In this document: piece after piece, positions 1-5,414 of the stretch
Layout: each line of letters starts with the position of its first letter
Position numbering within the stretch: the stretch's first letter is position 1
DNA from: an uncultured Gammaproteobacteria bacterium
GTDB taxonomy: Bacteria > Pseudomonadota > Gammaproteobacteria > Steroidobacterales > Woeseiaceae
Assembly (NCBI GenBank): GCA_938003715.1
Contig: CALKYK010000426.1
Span: 1-8,305 of the forward strand
Direction: 5' to 3'
Length of the DNA stretch: 8,305 bases
Program-made: the position numbers and the translations under genes
Notes under the pieces: generated by a model
The model's database searches: none
The model's input: the letters and a program-made list of their open reading frames with translations, nothing else
Told to the model about the DNA's origin: nothing

Positions 1-348
1 GCCGAGGTTCTCAGGCGATTGCCGGCGGCCGCCTTCGAGCGCACCGGCAACCACCAGCGCGGTGTATTCACCGAGGCTGTGCCCGGCCACGCGCGCGGGG
101 CTGCCGCCGCCGGCGCTTTGCCATGCGCGCCACGTCGCCACGCCGGCCGCAAGCATAGCCGGCTGGGTATGTCGGGTTTCGTTCAGTTTTTCGACGGGGC
201 CCCTCTGCACGAGCGCCCACAGGTCATAACCGAGGCGCTCGCTCGCTTCGGCGTAAGTGTCACGAATTTCCGGGTACGCGTCAGCGAGCTCCGCCTGCAT
301 GCCCAGCGCCTGCGAGCCCTGTCCCGGAAAAACCATCGTCATTGTCAT
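1..348 (-). CDS. fabD: Malonyl-CoA:ACP transacylase FabD, N-terminal part (runs off left edge)
   Basis: FabD moves the malonyl group from CoA to acyl carrier protein in the cytosol, supplying the extender unit of fatty acid synthesis. The visible 116 residues start MTMTMVFPGQGSQALGMQAE and carry the family's VFPGQGSQ opening, the YDLW and TQPA motifs, and the nucleophile elbow GHSLGEYTALV, whose Ser is the catalytic residue. The start at 348 has a GGAG ribosome binding site 8 nt upstream; in-frame ATGs at 342 and 336 are alternatives. The C-terminal two thirds, including the second catalytic His, lie outside the window. After GALE the last residues (GGRRQSPENLG) do not resemble the usual F-x-DA-x-x-LV-x-x-RG helix, which may mean divergence or a frameshift close to the edge. 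The gene upstream on this strand is a rhombosortase, not the common fabH or plsX. Confidence 0.93.
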   Translation of the reverse strand, partial: MTMTMVFPGQGSQALGMQAELADAYPEIRDTYAEASERLGYDLWALVQRGPVEKLNETRHTQPAMLAAGVATWRAWQSAGGGSPARVAGHSLGEYTALVVAGALEGGRRQSPENLG

Positions 349-356
349 TGTTGTAG

Positions 357-360
357 CTCC
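357..360 (-). promoter_or_regulatory. fabD ribosome binding site
   Basis: On the minus strand GGAG lies 8 nt before the ATG at 348. This favours 348 over the two further in-frame ATG codons at 342 and 336. Confidence 0.6.
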
Positions 361-367
361 GTCATCC

Positions 368-384
368 GGCGCCCGCGGGGCGCC
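368..384 (-). other. GC-rich hairpin between the rhombosortase gene and fabD
   Basis: GGCGCCC and GGGCGCC form a perfect 7-bp stem around the 3-nt loop GCG. On the minus-strand transcript the hairpin begins 4 nt after the rhombosortase TAA and ends 7 nt before the fabD GGAG. No T-run follows, so it is not a classical intrinsic terminator. It could stabilise the upstream message, attenuate, or affect fabD ribosome access; the sequence does not say which. Confidence 0.45.
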
Positions 385-388
385 CGCA

Positions 389-994
389 TTATATCGGCGG
401 CCGCTGCGGTGCTCCACGCCACAGCACTGCCGCTGCAAGCGCGCCGCCTGCGGCACCGTACAGGTGCGCGTTGACCAGGACCGGGCCGCCGGCGATCGAT
501 TCCGAACCGGGCAGCGGTCCGATGAACTGCTCCCAGGCCAGTTTGGCGACGACGACTGCGACGATTATTGCTGATTCGACCGGCAGTACCCGGAGCCCGC
601 GAACTGCACCGGCGATGAGCAGCCCGTGCAGGGCGCCGGAGAATCCGACGTACCAGTGCAGGTTGCGATCGAGAAACCAGAACCCGGCCGACGCCACGGT
701 CACCGTGATCGCGGTCACGAGCATCCACTCCCCGGCCCGGTATCGACGGCCGACGAGCAGCCACACCAAGACCAGCCCGGCCAGGTTCAGCACGAGGTGT
801 GCTGGGCCCAGGTGCGTGAAATGCGCGCTCAGCAGGCGGTAGAGTTCGCCGTTGCCGATGGCGGGACGGTCGTAGCGCAACAGTTCACGCCCCGCGTCGC
901 CGGCGAGCGCGATCGCCACGCAGGCTGTGGCGACGATGACGGCGGGCCACCAGTAGCCCGGCAGCGCGACGGGTCCGCGTTTGTGTAACCCCAT
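389..994 (-). CDS. Rhombosortase (rhomboid-family intramembrane serine protease)
   Basis: This 201-residue, mostly hydrophobic protein is a small rhomboid protease of the rhombosortase type. Members cleave proteins carrying a C-terminal GlyGly-CTERM tail in the inner membrane, before or during T2SS export. The catalytic motif GFSGALHG is at residues 117-124 (nucleophile Ser119), and the partner His177 lies in AHLYGAAGG. LYRLLSAHFTHLGPAHLVLN (51-70) holds the conserved His66 and Asn70 of the oxyanion side. About six membrane segments alternate with short loops, as in the E. coli GlpG core without its cytoplasmic domain. The ATG at 994 is chosen because an in-frame TGA lies shortly upstream (1016-1018); no clear Shine-Dalgarno is visible. 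The gene is divergent from the gspG operon and 40 nt upstream of fabD. A generic GlpG-like rhomboid is the alternative, but the RLLSAHF-HL-HLVLNLAG pattern is rhombosortase-like. Confidence 0.85.
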   Translation of the reverse strand: MGLHKRGPVALPGYWWPAVIVATACVAIALAGDAGRELLRYDRPAIGNGELYRLLSAHFTHLGPAHLVLNLAGLVLVWLLVGRRYRAGEWMLVTAITVTVASAGFWFLDRNLHWYVGFSGALHGLLIAGAVRGLRVLPVESAIIVAVVVAKLAWEQFIGPLPGSESIAGGPVLVNAHLYGAAGGALAAAVLWRGAPQRPPI

Positions 995-997
995 GTT

Positions 998-1006
998 TGA
1001 TATACT
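998..1006 (+). promoter_or_regulatory. Extended -10 promoter for the gspG operon
   Basis: TGATATACT matches the extended -10 pattern TGnTATAAT with one mismatch in the hexamer (TATACT, 1001-1006). No good -35 box is present at 16-18 nt spacing, which extended -10 promoters tolerate. The predicted transcription start near 1012-1014 would give a leader of about 65 nt before gspG. The element sits next to the divergent rhombosortase start codon. Confidence 0.5.
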
Positions 1007-1066
1007 CGCGTTTAATCAGACAGCGAGTCAACGCGGGCCCGTCCGGGGTTCGTCGGAGCATCACGC

Positions 1067-1072
1067 AGAGGA
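1067..1072 (+). promoter_or_regulatory. gspG ribosome binding site
   Basis: AGAGGA lies 5 nt before the GTG at 1078. It fixes the gspG start there rather than at the distant in-frame TTG at 997, and leaves a 10-residue prepilin leader of normal length. Confidence 0.75.
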
Positions 1073-1077
1073 ACCAG

Positions 1078-1512
1078 GTGGGCAAGATCAGTAACAGGCA
1101 GCGCGGTTTCACGCTGATCGAAATCATGGTCGTGGTGATCATTCTCGGCATACTCGCCGCGATCGTCGCGCCAAACGTCATCGGCCGCATCGACGATGCG
1201 CAGATCACGCGCGTCAAGCAGGACATCCGCAATATCGAGAGCGCCGTGCAGTTCTACCGGCTCGACAACTTCGCCTACCCGACGAGCGAACACGGCCTGC
1301 AGGCGCTGGTTACCAAACCGGCTGATCCGAATATCCGCAACTGGAAGCCGGGCGGTTACCTGCAGCGCCTGCCGAAGGATCCTTGGGGCAATGAATACCA
1401 GTACCGGAACCCGGGGCAGAACGGGGAATTCGACATCTGGACCTACGGCGCCGACAGCCGCCCCGGCGGCGAAGGCATCAACGCCGACATCGGCAACTGG
1501 AACCTGGAGTAA
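1078..1512 (+). CDS. gspG: T2SS major pseudopilin GspG
   Basis: GspG is the main subunit of the periplasmic pseudopilus that drives folded proteins through the outer-membrane secretin. The 144-residue precursor starts at a GTG. It has a basic leader ending RQRG, with prepilin peptidase cleavage expected between Gly10 and Phe11, then FTLIE with the conserved Glu at mature position 5, and a hydrophobic helix to about residue 32. The C-terminal half shows the GspG signature: YPTSEHGLQAL (67-77), GGYLQRLPKDPWGNEY (92-107) and the loop ADSRPGGEGINADIGNW (125-141), which forms the structural calcium site in this family. Length and motifs are normal. It is the first gene of the operon, whereas gspC, D, E and F precede it in many other bacteria. 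A hairpin directly after the stop may help keep this abundant subunit's message level above that of the genes behind it. Confidence 0.97.
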   Translation: MGKISNRQRGFTLIEIMVVVIILGILAAIVAPNVIGRIDDAQITRVKQDIRNIESAVQFYRLDNFAYPTSEHGLQALVTKPADPNIRNWKPGGYLQRLPKDPWGNEYQYRNPGQNGEFDIWTYGADSRPGGEGINADIGNWNLE

Positions 1513-1517
1513 GGCCT

Positions 1518-1537
1518 GCGCGGCATCGTAGCCGCGC
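1518..1537 (+). other. Intercistronic hairpin between gspG and gspH
   Basis: GCGCGGC and GCCGCGC form a perfect 7-bp GC stem around a 6-nt loop (ATCGTA), starting 5 nt after the gspG TAA. No T-tract follows, so it is more likely an RNA processing, stability or partial attenuation element than a full terminator. The gspH ribosome binding site (AGGA, 1545-1548) begins 7 nt after it. Confidence 0.6.
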
Positions 1538-1555
1538 GACCGTCAGGACGTACCG

Positions 1556-2170
1556 ATGCCGGCGCGACATGCAAGCATGACCAGGCACCATGTCGCGCGA
1601 CGGCGCGAGCGCGCCTTCACCCTGATCGAAGTCCTGGTGGTCCTGGTCATCATCGCGGTCATCACCGCGGTGTCGATCCTGTCATTCGGACTGCTCGGCG
1701 ACGATCGTGACCTCGAGCGGGAGGCACGCCGCCTCGCATCGCTGATCGAGCTCGCGAATGACGAAGCCACCATCCAGGGCCGCGACTTCGGCATCGAGAT
1801 GCTGCGCCAGGGCTATCGTTTCGTCGAGTACGACCCGCTCCTCAATCGCTGGTACGTCGTCCTCGGTGACGACCTGCTGCGCGCGCGCGAAATCGACGAG
1901 CAAAGTGAATTTGAACTCTTTGTCGAGGACCGGCGGGTGCTGCTCGACGATCGCCCGGCCAAGCTGCCCGACGCCGACGACGAGGAAGAGTCAGATCGCG
2001 ATCGCGATGACGGCAGCGATAGCGACTACACCCCGCACGTCATGATCATGTCGAGCGGCGACATGACGCCGTTCGAACTCACGATCCAGCGGCAGAGCGA
2101 TCGCGCCACGGTAACGCTCGAGCTGACGCCGGCCGGCGCGGTCGAAATCCGCCGCGACGACAGCGTATGA
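1556..2170 (+). CDS. gspH: T2SS minor pseudopilin GspH
   Basis: GspH is a minor pseudopilin of the T2SS pseudopilus tip. The 204-residue precursor has a long basic leader (MPARHASMTRHHVARRRERA), then FTLIEVLVVLVIIAV with the conserved Glu25 at mature position 5. The residue before the cleavage site is Ala20, not the usual Gly. The globular domain follows the GspH/FimT pattern: REARRLASLIELANDEA (56-71), then GRDFGIEM and the YRFVEYD strand. Residues 139-157 (DADDEEESDRDRDDGSDSD) form a strongly acidic stretch with short GATCGC DNA repeats beneath it, which looks like a flexible loop insertion. The start at 1556 is supported by AGGA 7 nt upstream; the in-frame ATG at 1577 has no such site. The stop overlaps the gspI start (ATGA). 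Order in the operon and length support GspH over a type IV pilus FimT. Confidence 0.9.
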   Translation: MPARHASMTRHHVARRRERAFTLIEVLVVLVIIAVITAVSILSFGLLGDDRDLEREARRLASLIELANDEATIQGRDFGIEMLRQGYRFVEYDPLLNRWYVVLGDDLLRAREIDEQSEFELFVEDRRVLLDDRPAKLPDADDEEESDRDRDDGSDSDYTPHVMIMSSGDMTPFELTIQRQSDRATVTLELTPAGAVEIRRDDSV

Positions 2171-2607
2171 GCACGCATGGCAGAAAACACGTGCGCGGCT
2201 TCACGCTGATCGAGGTGAGTGTGGCGCTGACGCTCGCCGCACTGGCAGTGGCCGTGGTAGCTGCCGCGATCACCGAGAAGTTCGACGCAGCCAGCGCGAG
2301 GCAGGACCGCATGTACGCGAGCTGGATTGCCCAGAACCTGGTTGCCGAACTGCGGCTGACGAACCAGCTGCCGGAAGTCAGCGAAACGAGCGGCGAAGTC
2401 GAATACGCCGGCCTCGAGTGGGCATGGCAGACCGTCGTGTCCGAAACCGGCGTCGAAAACCTGTATCGCGTCGACGTCGCGATTTCCTACGCCGGTTCCG
2501 ACGACGTCATTCGCAACGTGACGGGTTTTGTCGGCGAACCGATTGTTCCGGGACAGAGCAACCGCGCCTGGGCGACGGCTGCCGAAGCAGTCGGCGAGGA
2601 ACAATGA
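2167..2607 (+). CDS. gspI: T2SS minor pseudopilin GspI
   Basis: GspI nucleates the GspI-J-K complex at the tip of the pseudopilus. The 146-residue precursor has leader MSTHGRKHVRG with Gly11 before the cleavage site, then FTLIEVSVALTLAALAVAVV with Glu16 as the conserved position 5. The family features follow: YASWIAQNLVAELRL (50-64), matching the IAxN-LAE-R pattern, the GLEWAWQ strand (82-88) and RVDVAISY (101-108). Length is close to the family's usual 120-130 residues, with a slightly longer tail. The ATG overlaps the gspH stop in an ATGA, and the gene's own stop overlaps gspJ, so translation is likely coupled on both sides. Confidence 0.93.
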   Translation: MSTHGRKHVRGFTLIEVSVALTLAALAVAVVAAAITEKFDAASARQDRMYASWIAQNLVAELRLTNQLPEVSETSGEVEYAGLEWAWQTVVSETGVENLYRVDVAISYAGSDDVIRNVTGFVGEPIVPGQSNRAWATAAEAVGEEQ

Positions 2608-3212
2608 AACGCGTTCGCGCATTCACGCTGATCGAGGTCCTCGTCGCGCTCGCCGTTTTCGCCATTCTCGCCGCACTGGCGTACGGGGCGCTGAACCAGA
2701 CTCTCGCCAGCGCCGAACTGCTGAGCGATAGGATGGACCGCCTGCAGGCCCTGCAGCGAACGATGCGCCTGCTGTCCGACGACCTGCAGCAGCTTGCGCC
2801 GCGACCGATCCGCGACGAACTCGGCGGCAGCTACGGTCCCGCGCTGGACACCGGCTTCCAGTCCGGTTTCGCGATCGAGATGACGCGCGGCGGGTGGAAC
2901 AACCCGATCGTTTTGCCGCGGCCGACCCTGCAGCGGGCTGCGTACCGTATCGAGGACGACGAGCTCGTCCGCTATCACTGGAACGTGCTCGACAGGACGC
3001 TGAGTAACGAGCCGATCGGCGTCGTGCTGCTCGACGGCGTCGAAGGCATTCTGTTCCGGTTTCTCCAGGACAACGGCGAGTGGACCGAGCAGTGGCCGCC
3101 GTCCAACCGCAGCGGCCCGCCAGGCATACGACTGCGGCCACGCGCCGTCGAAATTCTCCTGCAGCTCACCGACGAGGGCGAAATCCGGCGGCTTGTCGAG
3201 GTCGCACCATGA
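2604..3212 (+). CDS. gspJ: T2SS minor pseudopilin GspJ
   Basis: GspJ binds GspI and GspK in the trimer that starts and caps the pseudopilus. The 202-residue precursor has a very short leader, MKRVRA, then FTLIEVLVALAVFAILAALA with Glu11 at mature position 5. As in GspH, the residue before the cleavage site is Ala (Ala6). The body matches the family: a helix rich in R/D (DRMDRLQALQRTMRLLSDDLQQLAPRP split over residues 42-68), the GGWNNP motif (96-101), the LQRAAYRIEDDELVRYHW strands (109-126) and LLDGVEGILFRFL (142-154) followed by W160. The reading frame is open upstream of 2604, but the ATG in the ATGA overlap with gspI, with GAGGA just before it, gives the correct leader. The stop overlaps gspK. 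Confidence 0.94.
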   Translation: MKRVRAFTLIEVLVALAVFAILAALAYGALNQTLASAELLSDRMDRLQALQRTMRLLSDDLQQLAPRPIRDELGGSYGPALDTGFQSGFAIEMTRGGWNNPIVLPRPTLQRAAYRIEDDELVRYHWNVLDRTLSNEPIGVVLLDGVEGILFRFLQDNGEWTEQWPPSNRSGPPGIRLRPRAVEILLQLTDEGEIRRLVEVAP

Positions 3213-3784
3213 AACGCGGCAACAGGCTGTCGCGTCGACGCGAGGGCGGCGTCGCGATGATCACCGCGATGCTGATCGTGGCACTCGTCACGATGGTTGC
3301 GGCCAACATGGCCTGGGACAATGCACTCGACGTGCGCCGCACCACCGTGCTGCTGGCGCGCGACCAGGCCATGCAGGTCGCGATCGGCGCGGAAAGCTGG
3401 GTTGCAAATATCCTGAGCCAGGATCTGGAAGACAGCGATACGGATCATCTCGGTGAAATCTGGGCCCAGCAGCTGCCGCCGCTGCCAATCGACGATGGCG
3501 AGGTTTTCGGCGCCATCGAGGACCTGCAGGGACGCTTCAATCTCAATAACCTCGTCGACGATCAGGGCCAGGTCGTGCAGGAATCGCTTGCGCAGTTCCA
3601 GCGGCTGCTCGCCGCGCTCGGGCTCGAACCGCGACTGGCCGGCATCGCGGCGGACTGGATCGACAGCGACGTCGAGGCAGCGTTCCCGGACGGCGCCGAG
3701 GATGCGATCTACACCGGGCGGCTGCCGCCATACCGCACGGCCAACCAGCCGTTGACCAGCGTCAGCGAGCTGGCGGCGATCTAG
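3209..3784 (+). CDS. gspK: T2SS minor pseudopilin GspK, N-terminal part ending at an in-frame amber codon
   Basis: GspK is the largest minor pseudopilin and sits at the pseudopilus tip. These 191 codons hold the leader MKRGNRLSRRREGG, the hydrophobic helix VAMITAMLIVALVTMVAANM, the strand-turn IEDLQGRFNLNNL (103-115), and DWIDSDVEAAFPDGAEDAIY (149-168) through PYRTANQPLTSVSELAAI (174-191). The lack of Glu at mature position 5 is known for GspK. Translation then meets TAG at 3782, just before the conserved Gly of the ELxxxxG turn. The same frame continues with 120 codons of clear GspK sequence to a TGA at 4145, giving a 312-position protein of normal family length. As written, the gene would lack its C-terminal third. 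The ATG overlaps the gspJ stop (ATGA). A sequencing error, a recent nonsense mutation or readthrough could all explain the interruption. Confidence 0.9.
   Translation: MKRGNRLSRRREGGVAMITAMLIVALVTMVAANMAWDNALDVRRTTVLLARDQAMQVAIGAESWVANILSQDLEDSDTDHLGEIWAQQLPPLPIDDGEVFGAIEDLQGRFNLNNLVDDQGQVVQESLAQFQRLLAALGLEPRLAGIAADWIDSDVEAAFPDGAEDAIYTGRLPPYRTANQPLTSVSELAAI
3782..3784 (+). other. In-frame TAG inside gspK
   Basis: The context is GCG GCG ATC TAG GGC ATT CAC, reading A-A-I-stop-G-I-H. The homologous position in GspK proteins is a variable, often polar or charged residue before Gly. CAG, AAG or GAG would each need a single base change to become TAG. There is no frame change and no second stop in the 120 codons that follow. 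Confidence 0.9.
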
Positions 3785-4147
3785 GGCATTCACCCCGCAA
3801 CGTATCGCACCGTCCAGCCGCACGTCACCGCGCTGCCTGGCCGCGTCGGCGTCAACGTGAATACGGCAACGGCGGCCGTGCTGCAGTCGCTCGATGAGAA
3901 CCTTTCGGTCACCGACGTCGAGGGGTTGCTCGCGGAGCGGGAGACCGCCGGTTTCGCCGACCTCGACGGATCGTTCGCCTCGCTGGTGACGCCGGACGTG
4001 CTCAACGACCTCGAGGAGTCGTCACAGTTTTTCCGTTTGAAGGTCGTCGTGCGGATTGGTACCGTGCGCGTCACGCTGTGGAGCATCCTGCAGCGCGGTG
4101 CGCGCGGCGACGTGACGCCCATATTGCGCAGCTTCGGAACGCCCTGA
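3785..4147 (+). pseudogene. gspK: GspK C-terminal part, in frame after the amber codon
   Basis: This stretch continues the gspK frame without a shift. It encodes GIHPATYRTVQPHVTALP, then VNVNTATAAVLQSLDENLSV, the helical SAM-like part of GspK in which NVNTA is a family signature. It then encodes a segment ending FFRLKVVVRIGTVRVTLWSILQR, the closing strands of the fold, and stops at TGA 4145-4147. The first possible restart is a GTG at 3857 (VNTAT region), but it has no ribosome binding site and would begin mid-domain, so an independent gene is unlikely. The coding signal is as strong as in the first part, so any loss is recent, or the protein is still made by readthrough, or the stop is a sequencing error. 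gspL starts 1 nt after this stop. Confidence 0.85.
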
Positions 4148-4148
4148 C

Positions 4149-5414
4149 ATGACGGACTACCTGGTCATTCGACTGCCCGACCAGCCGGGACACGCGGCGG
4201 AATGGATCGCCGTCGACTCGAACGGCACGAGGCAGAGCGAGCCACAGTCGGGCACGCTGGACAGCGCCGCGGCCGCAATCGGCGATCGCGACGTCATCGT
4301 GCTCGTGCCCAGCGCCGAAGTGCTGACGACCAGCGTGGACATCCCGGTCAGGGGCGCCCGGCTCGCGGCAGCGCTGCCGTATGCGCTCGAGGAATACCTT
4401 GCCGACGACGTCGAGACGCTGCATTTCGCCGCGGGTGCGCGGCGCGAAAGCGGCCGGACGCCAGTTTGCGTGACCAGCCGCGAACGCATGGACGAATGGA
4501 TGGCGACGCTGGCAGCGCACGGTATAACGCCAACGTCGCTGATCGCCGAAAGCCAGGGGCTGCCCGTCATCCCGGGCACGATCAGCCTGCTGCTCGCCGG
4601 CGAACAGGTCTTCATCAATGACGGCGCGGATATCGAACTGGTCATGCAGGGCGTCAGTCCCGGCGATGCACTGGCGGCCATCGGCGCACTCGACGACATT
4701 GCAACGGACGACGAAGAAGCACCGGCAGCAACCTTGCCGCGTCACGTCCTCGTCTACTGCGATGCCAACAACGACGAGCGCTACCAGCACGACTGGATCG
4801 CCATTCGCCACGAGCTGGAAAGCCTGGACGTCAAGATCCTGCCCGACGGCGTGCTGCCGCGGCTCGCGGTGACGGTTGCGGCCGGCCGCGGCATCAACCT
4901 GCTGCAGGGCGACTACGCTCCGCGGCGCGAATACGCCGGCATGCTGCGACCCTGGCGCAACGTCGCGATGTTGCTGCTCGCATTCGGGGTCGTATCGCTT
5001 GGCGCCAAGGCGACCGATTACCTGCGCCTTCAGCGGCAGCTCGACGAGCTGCGCGTCGCGTTTCACGCCGAATACCAGCAAGTCATTCCGGGTGCGCCGG
5101 AAACGACCGACCCGCAGATGGTCATCGACTCTTTGCGCAGGCGAGTCGGCAACGTCGATGCGCCGCCGCTGTTCCTGCAGTCGCTCGCCGAACTCGCCGG
5201 CGCAATGCGACAGAACGCGGATGCGTCCATCCAGGCCATCAGCTTTCGCAACGGCATCGTCGACATTCGTGTCACGGCGCCGAACGTCTCGACTCTGGAC
5301 AGCATGCAGCGGGCGATCGGCGCCGGCGGCCGTTTCACCGCCGCCATTCAGTCGACCGACCAGGAAGGCGAACGCGTCAGCAGCCGCATCCAGATTCAGG
5401 CGGTCGGATCATGA
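4149..5414 (+). CDS. gspL: T2SS inner-membrane platform protein GspL
   Basis: GspL anchors the cytoplasmic ATPase GspE to the inner membrane and pairs with GspM in the assembly platform. The 421-residue protein fits the family plan. Residues 1 to about 260 form the actin-like cytoplasmic region, with the typical opening DYLVIRLP, the VLVPSAEVLTTSVDIP strand (50-65), the ALPYALEEYLADDVETLHFA motif (75-94), and INLLQGDYAPRRE (251-263) just before the membrane. One transmembrane helix follows at about 270-287 (RNVAMLLLAFGVVSLGAKA), then a periplasmic ferredoxin-like domain after a short heptad-like stretch (YLRLQRQLDELRVAFHAEYQ). The gene starts 1 nt after the gspK TGA and its stop overlaps the gspM start. 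Coupling to gspK translation is likely, so an effective amber stop in gspK could lower GspL output. Confidence 0.94.
   Translation: MTDYLVIRLPDQPGHAAEWIAVDSNGTRQSEPQSGTLDSAAAAIGDRDVIVLVPSAEVLTTSVDIPVRGARLAAALPYALEEYLADDVETLHFAAGARRESGRTPVCVTSRERMDEWMATLAAHGITPTSLIAESQGLPVIPGTISLLLAGEQVFINDGADIELVMQGVSPGDALAAIGALDDIATDDEEAPAATLPRHVLVYCDANNDERYQHDWIAIRHELESLDVKILPDGVLPRLAVTVAAGRGINLLQGDYAPRREYAGMLRPWRNVAMLLLAFGVVSLGAKATDYLRLQRQLDELRVAFHAEYQQVIPGAPETTDPQMVIDSLRRRVGNVDAPPLFLQSLAELAGAMRQNADASIQAISFRNGIVDIRVTAPNVSTLDSMQRAIGAGGRFTAAIQSTDQEGERVSSRIQIQAVGS

Noticed and set aside
19..842. Several plus-strand open frames opposite fabD and the rhombosortase gene
   Set aside because: They are antisense shadows; the minus strand carries clear FabD and rhombosortase motifs and these frames carry none.
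1002..1031. Minus-strand promoter for the rhombosortase with TTGACT (1026-1031) as -35
   Set aside because: The -35 matches well, but at 18-nt spacing the -10 is only GAGTAT, a poor match, and no better hexamer lies at 16-17 nt. It is too weak to list as a feature.
997..1077. Upstream TTG start that would lengthen GspG by 27 residues
   Set aside because: The TTG lies in the promoter itself and has no ribosome binding site, whereas the GTG at 1078 has AGAGGA 5 nt upstream and gives a normal leader.
3782..3784. Pyrrolysine or general TAG reassignment in this genome
   Set aside because: Nothing in the window supports special decoding, and gspN uses TAG as its normal stop. Single-site readthrough remains possible but is not shown.
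2975..3823. Minus-strand open frame of 282 codons opposite gspJ and gspK, spanning the amber codon
   Set aside because: It has no family features and no ribosome binding site, and its openness follows from the codon bias of the plus-strand genes. It does not explain the TAG.
3857..4147. Independent small gene starting at GTG 3857
   Set aside because: It begins in the middle of a GspK domain without a ribosome binding site and is simply the gspK frame after the TAG.
4071..5081. Long minus-strand open frame of 336 codons opposite gspL
   Set aside because: It is a GC-driven shadow of gspL. The product is rich in Arg, Gln and His with no recognisable domain, while the plus strand encodes a clear GspL.
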